Made by a program: the position numbers and the translations under genes. 31,396 bases of DNA from CALLPQ01 sp964479275 (GTDB lineage Bacteria; Pseudomonadota; Alphaproteobacteria; Caulobacterales; Parvularculaceae), in NCBI GenBank assembly GCA_964479275.1, contig CAYZLR010000038.1, positions 1-31,396 on the forward strand, written 5' to 3'. The notes beneath the pieces are model-generated. The model was not told the origin of the DNA. It did not search any database and worked only from the letters and a program-made list of their open reading frames with translations. Positions 24,991-31,396 of the stretch are shown in pieces (position 1 is the first letter of the stretch; each line of letters opens with the position of its first letter).

Positions 24991-26979
24991 TTATGCCCCC
25001 TTCTTACCCTCAATCCATCGGTTAATTTTTGCATCGAGGACAGGAAGAGGAAGAGCGCCGCTGAGTAAAACTTCATCATGGAATTCGCGAATATCAAAAG
25101 CATCGCCCAAAGATGCCTCTGCTTTATTGCGCAATTCTTTAATTTTTAACATGCCCAATTTGTAAGATGTCGCTTGCCCCGGCCAGACAGCATAGCGCTC
25201 CACTTCACGAGTGAGATAGTCACGCGTATTGCCAGTCGTCTCAACCATATAGTCAATCGCTTGTTCTCGGGTCCAGCGTTCGTGATGCAAGCCACTATCC
25301 GTTACCAAGCGAGCCGCACGAAAAAGCTCAGATTGCAGTCGTCCAAGATTACCAGCCGGGTTGTCATCATACATCCCCATATCGCGAGCAACCTCTTCAA
25401 CATATAAAGCCCACCCTTCCGAAAATTCTGAAAAGAACATCATATTACGGATTAATGGCATATCCTTAACGGCTTGCTGCAGAGAAATTTGGAAGTGATG
25501 ACCGGGGACAGCCTCATGATATGTTAAAGTCGGCAATGTCGGTTTCGGCCAGTCGGCTGTATTTTTCAGGTTGATCCAGTAAATTCCCGGTCGCGTTCCA
25601 TCGAGCGACGGCCTTGTATAATAGCCCCCCGGCGATGTATCTTGTTCGTGGATAGGGATACGACGCACTTCTACAGCTTGAGTTGGTAGAGTACCAAACC
25701 AATCACCAGCCTTGGCCATAATATCGCGCACTTGTTCACGCAAATCTTCGAGCAGAATTTTACGGCCTGCATCTATGTTCACATATTGATTTTCTGGCCG
25801 CTTGCCAAACTGATCCATACGTTGCGCAACACTGCCCTCGGTTAGTCCCAATCCGCGAAAAATCTCATCCATTTCATCAGTGATGCGCTTGACTTCGGAT
25901 AGCCCCAACTCATGAATTTCAGCGCCGGTTTTCCCCTGTCCACCATAAGAGTCCAACGCATGCTGATAAAACTCTTCACCTTGCGGCCCTAACCGCCAAA
26001 TACCATCGCCTTCAACACTCAAAGGTATTAATCCCGTGATTGCCGCTTCGAGTCGATTATAAGCCGGATACACACTTTCTTTAACAATCTCGACAGCACG
26101 CAACTGATAGGCATTAGCCGCTTCTTCATCAATGCCGTGAATCGTGGATATTTTTCTGGCAAAACTCGTTACCAGATTATTGTCTTCCGGCGCCGTAGAG
26201 ATGAATGATTTCATCGTGCTTGCTGCACCGCGTAGTGCAAATACAGGTGGCACAACCCCTAACTCGGCATCGGTACGCACCATTTGAGCGGTTTCATCCA
26301 GCACAGTTTCCATCGCCGTCAATCGGGCCAAATACGCCTCAATATCTTCGACATTTGCAAGTGGCTGCTGGTTTTGCAACAAACGCGGCAAGCTAATGTG
26401 AACACCACTCAATTGCGTGATACGATAAGGAGAGGCGGACCCCCAATAAGTCGAACCGCCAAAATTAAACTGATTTCTTTGCGCGCCCATCTCATATGCA
26501 GTGCGCAAAATATCATAAGAAATAGCCAGGTCCGGCGGGAGAACTTCGCGCGATATTCCTTTAAGATCGCTAAAAAAATTCTCATTCATCGTGCGCGCCG
26601 CTTGATCATCCTCAAAGCCACTGTGAGAAAACCGACTTTGAAACCCTTCACCGGCAATCTCTTCTGATAAACCCAATTGTGTCGCGGTTTCTGGAGAGTT
26701 TGCTATGAACGCTCTCGCATGACTGTCCATAAGATTGATAAACCGAGCTTCTTCTCCCTGAGATGGCGCGCCTTCAATGATTGGCGTGGCGGCGATTTCA
26801 GATGTGGGGGCAGTATTCGAAGTCGTGGGCTCTTGCTTAGAACAAGCGATCAGAGTTGAGGCCGAGCATAACATCACGATCCGCACCATCTGATGTTTGG
26901 TAAGCGAACGGTTATTCATTCTTTTTAATCGTGCATTCATCATTTTTTGACCCCAAATATTGATCCATGCATTTTGCAT
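24991..26979 (-). CDS. DUF885 family lipoprotein, putative zinc peptidase
   Basis: This 662-residue DUF885 protein has a lipobox LIAC ending at C46 after a basic hydrophobic stretch (MVRIVMLCSASTLIAC), so it is an exported lipoprotein. The DUF885 metallopeptidase-like zinc motif HEAVPGHH is at 488-495, and the second signature EGWALYVEE starts at E521. GGYYTRPSLDGTRPGIYWIN is also family-typical. It is presumed to hydrolyse peptides in the envelope; the substrate is unknown. Met-Met at codons 13-14, preceded by GGGG, is a likelier start than the listed ATG. A TTCG-capped hairpin overlaps the stop codon (24977-24992). It is separated from dedA by 90 bp. Confidence 0.9.
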   Translation of the reverse strand: MQNAWINIWGQKMMNARLKRMNNRSLTKHQMVRIVMLCSASTLIACSKQEPTTSNTAPTSEIAATPIIEGAPSQGEEARFINLMDSHARAFIANSPETATQLGLSEEIAGEGFQSRFSHSGFEDDQAARTMNENFFSDLKGISREVLPPDLAISYDILRTAYEMGAQRNQFNFGGSTYWGSASPYRITQLSGVHISLPRLLQNQQPLANVEDIEAYLARLTAMETVLDETAQMVRTDAELGVVPPVFALRGAASTMKSFISTAPEDNNLVTSFARKISTIHGIDEEAANAYQLRAVEIVKESVYPAYNRLEAAITGLIPLSVEGDGIWRLGPQGEEFYQHALDSYGGQGKTGAEIHELGLSEVKRITDEMDEIFRGLGLTEGSVAQRMDQFGKRPENQYVNIDAGRKILLEDLREQVRDIMAKAGDWFGTLPTQAVEVRRIPIHEQDTSPGGYYTRPSLDGTRPGIYWINLKNTADWPKPTLPTLTYHEAVPGHHFQISLQQAVKDMPLIRNMMFFSEFSEGWALYVEEVARDMGMYDDNPAGNLGRLQSELFRAARLVTDSGLHHERWTREQAIDYMVETTGNTRDYLTREVERYAVWPGQATSYKLGMLKIKELRNKAEASLGDAFDIREFHDEVLLSGALPLPVLDAKINRWIEGKKGA

Positions 26980-27376
26980 GCGAGTAATTATTGAAATTCA
27001 AAATTAGAGGGCATGGACACCGTCAAAATTGAATTCAATTCATTGAAAAAGAGATGAGGCAAAATTGTAATTTGCCTGGATTTCTATCAACCAAGCTTAC
27101 CAGCATCGACCCCAAATACGCATACCACTCTTCTATGTTAGCTGATTCAACTCCTATAAATACAGCCCCTTTTTCACAAATTATCATTTGCTTGAAACTG
27201 ACGTTAAAATAAAGTTAGAATTTCATCATAAGCAATTGTTTTATTTGATTTTAATGACTTTTCAGCAGTTCCCCATCAGTGAATACCTACAGCCTTATAA
27301 CATTCACTCATCACAAAAATACGGCCCCATTGCACAAGCAAGGGGCCGTATTTCATTATTTTATACTTTATAGCGA
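26980..27376. other. Intergenic region upstream of the DUF885 gene
   Basis: This 397-bp region lies between the start of the DUF885 gene and the end of pnp, both on the minus strand. It holds a perfect 14-bp palindrome AATTGAATTCAATT (27027-27040), a 7-7-7 inverted repeat AGGCAAA/TTTGCCT (27057-27077), and the pnp terminator listed separately. The TTGACG read on the minus strand at 27021-27026 has no acceptable -10 partner. No further gene is supported. Confidence 0.4.
27317..27353 (-). terminator. Rho-independent terminator of pnp
   Basis: A perfect 12-bp stem AAATACGGCCCC/GGGGCCGTATTT with a 13-base loop, followed on the minus strand by a T-rich run (ATTTTTGTG). It sits 24 bp after the pnp stop. 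The GC-rich core and U-tract are textbook for intrinsic termination on the minus strand. Confidence 0.92.
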
Positions 27377-29497
27377 TTAGCTGTCGTCTTTAGGAATTTC
27401 TTTACCTGTTTCTTGATCGACAACCTTCATAGATAAACGAACTTTACCGCGATCATCAAATCCGAGTAATTTCACCCAAACTTCATCGCCTTCTTTTACG
27501 ACGTCACTCGTATGCTCAGGGCGTCCTTGGGTCAATTGTGAGATATGGACCAGACCATCACGCGCACCAAAGAAATTCACAAATGCGCCAAAATCCATCA
27601 CCTTAACAACTTTACCTTTATAGATTTCATCAACCTCAGGTTCAGCCACAATGGAGTGAATCCACTTATAAGCAGCCTCAATCTCTTCCTTGCTACTAGA
27701 AGCAATTTTGATCAGACCTTCATCATCAATATTGACCTTAGCCCCTGTTTCCTCAACGATCTGGCGAATAACTTTGCCGCCAGTACCGATGACATCACGT
27801 ATTTTGTCTTTGGAGATCTGCATGGTTTCAATGCGCGGTGCATAATCGCCCAGATCAGAACGCGCATCGGTCAAGGCATTACTCATTTCGCCAAGAATGT
27901 GGATACGACCATCTTTGGCTTGAGCCAGAGCGGTTTTCATAATGTCTTCCGTGATCCCTGCAATCTTGATATCCATTTGCAAAGAGGTAATTCCGGCTTC
28001 AGAACCTGCCACCTTAAAGTCCATATCTCCTAAGTGATCTTCATCACCAAGGATATCAGACAGAACAGCGAAGCGCTCACCCTCCAGGATTAGTCCCATC
28101 GCGATACCGGCAACCGGCCTTTTAATCGGCACCCCAGCATCCATCATTGCCAAAGAGCCACCGCAAACGGTTGCCATGGAGGAAGACCCATTTGATTCTG
28201 TAATTTCAGACACAAGGCGAATGACATAGGGAAACTCTTCTTGGGATGGCAAAACCGCCTTCAACGCACGCCAAGCAAGTTTACCATGGCCAATCTCGCG
28301 GCGTCCGGTAAAGCCCATCCGTCCAACTTCACCAACGGAGTAAGGAGGGAAGTTATAGTGAAGGAGGAAGTTTTCTTTGTAAGTCCCTGCTAGAGCATCT
28401 ATAAATTGCTCATCTTCACCAGTTCCAAGAGTTGTGACCACAATCGCTTGGGTTTCACCGCGTGTAAAGAGTGATGATCCATGGGTGCGGGGTAGAATTC
28501 CAACTTCAGGCACAATCTTGCGTACAGTCTTGGTATCTCTTCCGTCAATACGCTCGCCTGTATCAAGAATAGCATTTCTAACAATGTCCGCCTCGATGGT
28601 CTTGAATACAGACCCGAGAGTCGATTTCTTCATCGCCGTTTCATCTTCTTCGTCGCACAAGGCTTCTGTTACCTTATCCTTCGCAGCAGCGATCTTTTCT
28701 TGACGATTTTGCTTAACGACTTCTTTGTAGGCGTCGCGTAGATCATTCTCAACGAGAGTACGAACCTTGGCTTCTTCATCGCTATAATCTGGAGCCGAGA
28801 AATCCCAAGGCTCTTTTGCGCAATCTTCAGCAAAATCAATGATGAAATTGATCGCTTCTTGGGATGCTTTATGACCAAACATCACAGCCCCAAGCATAAC
28901 ATCTTCCGATAGCTCGCTAGCCTCCGACTCAACCATCATCACAGCATCTGAAGTACCAGCCATAACTAGATCAAGATCACTATCTTCAAGTTCATCAATA
29001 GTTGGGTTCACAACATAGGCACCATCCGTATAGCCAACGCGAGCCGCACCAATAGGACCAAGGAATGGCACACCCGATATTGTTAACGCTGCAGAAACAG
29101 CAATCATGGCAACGATATCACTATCATTCTCGCCATCATGCGAGAGAACCTGCGCGACAACCAAGACTTCATTTTTAAAGCCAGGCGCAAAGAGCGGACG
29201 AATAGGCCGGTCTATTAAACGTGAGGTTAAAGTTTCTTTTTCTGTAGGACGGGCCTCACGTTTAAAATATCCACCAGGTATGCGCCCTGCCGCATAATAT
29301 TTTTCTTGATAGTGGACCGTAAGTGGGAAGAAATCAAAAGCTGGATTGGCTTGTTTAGCGCCCACAACAGTTGCGAGCACTGTAGTCTCACCATAGGTGG
29401 CGAGTACTGCGCCGTCTGCCTGACGGGCGACACGTCCCGACTCCAGTGTGAGGGTACGCCCTCCCCATTCAATCGATTTTTTTGTAATATCAAACAT
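27377..29497 (-). CDS. pnp: Polyribonucleotide nucleotidyltransferase (PNPase)
   Basis: PNPase (706 residues, normal length) is a 3'-to-5' phosphorolytic exoribonuclease, part of the RNA degradosome machinery. Two RNase PH core domains (first about 12-215, second about 310-540) include DFFPLTVHYQEKYYAAGRIPGG and YSVGEVGRMGFTGRREIGHG. They are followed by a KH domain with VIGTGGKVIRQI (about 560-600) and an S1 domain (about 625-690, GKVVKVMDFGAFVNF). The length and domain order are typical. It is downstream of rpsO as in most proteobacteria, with a terminator-like hairpin between the two. Confidence 0.98.
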   Translation of the reverse strand: MFDITKKSIEWGGRTLTLESGRVARQADGAVLATYGETTVLATVVGAKQANPAFDFFPLTVHYQEKYYAAGRIPGGYFKREARPTEKETLTSRLIDRPIRPLFAPGFKNEVLVVAQVLSHDGENDSDIVAMIAVSAALTISGVPFLGPIGAARVGYTDGAYVVNPTIDELEDSDLDLVMAGTSDAVMMVESEASELSEDVMLGAVMFGHKASQEAINFIIDFAEDCAKEPWDFSAPDYSDEEAKVRTLVENDLRDAYKEVVKQNRQEKIAAAKDKVTEALCDEEDETAMKKSTLGSVFKTIEADIVRNAILDTGERIDGRDTKTVRKIVPEVGILPRTHGSSLFTRGETQAIVVTTLGTGEDEQFIDALAGTYKENFLLHYNFPPYSVGEVGRMGFTGRREIGHGKLAWRALKAVLPSQEEFPYVIRLVSEITESNGSSSMATVCGGSLAMMDAGVPIKRPVAGIAMGLILEGERFAVLSDILGDEDHLGDMDFKVAGSEAGITSLQMDIKIAGITEDIMKTALAQAKDGRIHILGEMSNALTDARSDLGDYAPRIETMQISKDKIRDVIGTGGKVIRQIVEETGAKVNIDDEGLIKIASSSKEEIEAAYKWIHSIVAEPEVDEIYKGKVVKVMDFGAFVNFFGARDGLVHISQLTQGRPEHTSDVVKEGDEVWVKLLGFDDRGKVRLSMKVVDQETGKEIPKDDS

Positions 29498-29845
29498 AGT
29501 TTTCTTCTTTCGTTTTGCCCTTTAGCCGGATTGCTACAGGGCTTTTATATTTTTGTTTCGGAACAAAAAGCGATGCCGCACTCATCAGAAAGTGCGGCAT
29601 GCTCATATCATTTTGTTCTTGTAAAAATTGTAGATCGCAACTCTGTGCGATATGCAGGAGGTTTCCTGTTGCAGATATGTCCGTAACAGTCAGATCCCGA
29701 TCGGTATATTGTGTAAGAATGTGCAAAGTCAGCTTGTATTGAGCGTAATTGACGCTTCATCGAATTTCCTCTTTCCCCATTTTTGCTCATCAGGGGCATA
29801 CGAAGGCGACCGGATTATCCCTTCGCTTTTTTTCATCTATCGCGA
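29498..29845 (-). other. rpsO-pnp intergenic region
   Basis: These 348 bp lie between rpsO and pnp. Right after the rpsO stop is a 6-bp hairpin (CGAAGG 29801-29806 with CCTTCG 29819-29824). Further on is the terminator at 29573-29600. Between them is a 50-codon frame on the minus strand (29608-29760) with AGAGGAAA just before its ATG; it is unrecognised and may be chance. In enterobacteria this type of region carries a pnp leader cleaved by RNase III for autoregulation, and an analogous leader is possible here. Confidence 0.35.
29573..29600 (-). terminator. Rho-independent terminator after rpsO
   Basis: A perfect 10-bp stem ATGCCGCACT/AGTGCGGCAT with an 8-base loop. On the minus strand it is followed after three bases by TTTTTG. 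It lies about 245 bp after the rpsO stop and 76 bp before the pnp start, so pnp either reads through partially or has its own promoter. Confidence 0.82.
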
Positions 29846-30115
29846 TTATCGACGCAGGCCTAAACGCTTAATCAAGGATTGATAGCGTGCTTCGTCATGT
29901 TTTTTAACATAATCAAGCAGACGACGGCGTTGAGAGACCATTTTCAATAGGCCCCGGCGCGAATGGTTATCTTTTTTGTGATCTTTAAAATGGCCCGTCA
30001 AATTCGCGATACGCTCGGAAAGGATGGCAATTTGCACATCGGGGGATCCTGTATCACCATCTTTTGTGGCATATTCTTTAATCAGCGCAGATTTACGCTC
30101 GGCAGTAATAGACAT
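29846..30115 (-). CDS. rpsO: 30S ribosomal protein S15
   Basis: This is ribosomal protein S15, 89 residues, exactly the standard length. It is a primary 16S rRNA binder of the 30S subunit, with the typical DTGSPDVQIAIL and HKKDNHSRRGLLKMVSQRR segments and a C-terminal LIKRLGLR. The ATG at 30115 has GGAG about 7 bases upstream. A longer frame to 30205 would add 30 residues with no S15 similarity and is rejected. The sequence does not show a clear S15 autoregulatory pseudoknot, although one is known in other bacteria. It heads rpsO-pnp. Confidence 0.98.
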   Translation of the reverse strand: MSITAERKSALIKEYATKDGDTGSPDVQIAILSERIANLTGHFKDHKKDNHSRRGLLKMVSQRRRLLDYVKKHDEARYQSLIKRLGLRR

Positions 30116-30352
30116 AATTTTCTCCGCAACGCCTTTAAACACAATAAGCTTGCCGGGGCGTCGTCCAGCTGAGCGGCTTTTAACGAAACTTCTAAGCAAT
30201 AGCAAGAGGCAATCATTTGCAGATTGGGGACCATCGTTTTCTCAATTTAAATCGAGACAAATCTGCTCACATGCTCTTATTTTATCCATTTTTCCTATTC
30301 TATCGAATACGAATATGATAAATATTTGAGCGCAGTTTCAACCGGAGATTTG

Positions 30353-31339
30353 ATGAGCATGCAAAACTATCCTGTAGAAAAATATAAGGGGAAGTTCTCT
30401 AGTAAGTTCGATGAAGTGATTTACGGAGATTATTTCTGCAATGATAAAGTCGTTCAAGATCAGGTTAATTTTAGTGACTTGAGCATGGAACCGATGAAAA
30501 ATATTTACATTCTCAAGAAGATCAATGATCCCGATGTCAGGAGTAAATTCGAAGGCTCGTTGACCGATGATCAGCGGATTTATCGCCGAGATGGTGCCCT
30601 CGCAAAAAGAGGGTTTATTCCAGGTGAACTCATTGATGAATATCTCTCGTTACGCGATCGGCTTAATCTGGGAAAGAAAGAATTCGATACCGTTACAAAT
30701 TACGTTGAATATCCTGAAGTGCGTAATGTCGCCTGTTATCCGCCCTTAGTTCGCTTGCTCAATGAACTTCACTCGGCAGAAATGGGTCTCATTTTCACTC
30801 TCACAAGTTTCCTGTCCACCGAGCGCGGCTGGCATCAAGATGCCTATCTTGATCATGACGATGCCCTTCCCCGCCTTGCGGTCTGGATAGCCCTTGGTGA
30901 TATTGATGAAGATTGCGGCCCCTTTGAATATATCAAAGGTAGCCACCATTGGCCGGCACTGAGCAATTTGAAGGTTAATGATTTCCTGAAGAATGATTTT
31001 CATTGGCCAGAGGCTCAACGTGGAAAAAGAAAACCCGGTGTTCTCCCATGGGGGCGTATTGCTGAAGCATTTGTTGATCCGGCTGTCCATAAAGAAATTG
31101 AAAACCGTCAGGTAGAAACCACCAAATTCACGGCAAAAAAAGGCGATGTACTGGTTTGGTATGGTCGATTGATGCATCGCGGCACAAAGCCAACCGTACC
31201 GGGAACAATTCGCAAGTCCCTGATTGGTCACTATGCGCCAGTTTTCGAGCGGGACCGAGGTGTCTTTATGCGCGATCAAAAAGGGCCATTCTTTGTGGTG
31301 CCTGGTGCCAAAATGAATATGATTGATAAATACAGATAA
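30353..31339 (+). CDS. Phytanoyl-CoA dioxygenase (PhyH) family protein
   Basis: This 328-residue protein belongs to the Fe(II)/2-oxoglutarate-dependent PhyH family. The metal triad is visible as HQD in RGWHQDAYLD (H161, D163) and the distal histidine in LMHRGTKP (H275), with R287 as the likely 2-oxoglutarate-binding arginine. GPFEYIKGSHHWP is typical of the family's core strand. The family hydroxylates or demethylates varied small molecules, and the substrate here is unknown. The ATG 30353 has GGAG (30344-30347) 5 bases upstream. A TTG at 30326 would only lengthen the leader. It diverges from rpsO and has no obvious partner within the window, which ends 57 bp downstream. Confidence 0.9.
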   Translation: MSMQNYPVEKYKGKFSSKFDEVIYGDYFCNDKVVQDQVNFSDLSMEPMKNIYILKKINDPDVRSKFEGSLTDDQRIYRRDGALAKRGFIPGELIDEYLSLRDRLNLGKKEFDTVTNYVEYPEVRNVACYPPLVRLLNELHSAEMGLIFTLTSFLSTERGWHQDAYLDHDDALPRLAVWIALGDIDEDCGPFEYIKGSHHWPALSNLKVNDFLKNDFHWPEAQRGKRKPGVLPWGRIAEAFVDPAVHKEIENRQVETTKFTAKKGDVLVWYGRLMHRGTKPTVPGTIRKSLIGHYAPVFERDRGVFMRDQKGPFFVVPGAKMNMIDKYR

Positions 31340-31396
31340 GCGCTGAGAGTCCGATTCAAAACTAATATTTAGCCAGTCGTCTTGAGATCATACGGA

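Noticed and set aside
27204..27218. TTAA-N7-TTAG near-match to a CtrA box
   Set aside because: One mismatch, very A/T-rich surroundings, and more than 220 bp from the nearest gene start. Expected by chance.
27188..27373. 61-codon plus-strand frame across the pnp terminator
   Set aside because: It runs through an intrinsic terminator hairpin and has no motif or family; not a gene.
29306..29686. 126-codon plus-strand frame antisense to the start of pnp
   Set aside because: It is largely the complement of pnp coding sequence and has no independent support.

Overview
The window reads as a chromosomal segment of a free-living alphaproteobacterium of fairly low GC, probably aquatic. The placement rests on a CcrM-type GANTC methyltransferase, a CtrA-like box in the ccrM upstream region, the mltG-yicC-gmk and rpsO-pnp clusters, a KorA/KorB 2-oxoacid:ferredoxin oxidoreductase pair and a valine-catabolism module. 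It is mostly core metabolism with a few accessory inserts. No tRNA, rRNA, CRISPR array, integrase or insertion sequence was recognised.

Left part (1-8.3 kb): an A/T-rich orphan four-helix membrane protein, then a small transaldolase of the TalC/FSA family. Next comes korA, an unrecognised signal-anchored protein gene, and korB, arranged head to tail, followed by a GNAT acetyltransferase and a DoxX-like membrane protein. The DoxX-like gene converges on purB and overlaps it by 23 bp.

Middle part (8.4-16 kb): gmk, yicC and mltG form a tight minus-strand operon that diverges from ccrM. The 386-bp region between mltG and ccrM holds a perfect TTAA-N7-TTAA CtrA consensus and four GANTC sites, as expected for a cell-cycle-controlled methylase gene. 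Then come two small membrane-protein genes, one of them DUF2306, on the minus strand. Upstream of them is an nrdB operon in which nrdB is followed at 3 bp by a DUF6338-like membrane gene, itself overlapped by a 48-codon proline-rich ORF with a strong ribosome binding site. Two NrdR-box-like palindromes lie upstream of nrdB.

Surface polysaccharide part (16.2-20.6 kb): an O-antigen ligase/polymerase-like protein diverges from a flippase and a GT4 glycosyltransferase. Together they are a small export and assembly locus.

Right part (20.8-31.4 kb): an orphan MoxR ATPase; a minus-strand module of isobutyryl-CoA dehydrogenase, a DUF1330 protein and 3-hydroxyisobutyryl-CoA hydrolase (valine degradation), headed by a DedA-family protein; a DUF885 lipoprotein peptidase; rpsO and pnp, each followed by a clear intrinsic terminator; and a divergent phytanoyl-CoA dioxygenase-family gene.

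No obviously new defence or mobile system is visible. The most unusual arrangements are the gene wedged between korA and korB, the DUF6338/proline-rich pair coupled to nrdB, and the ccrM control region.
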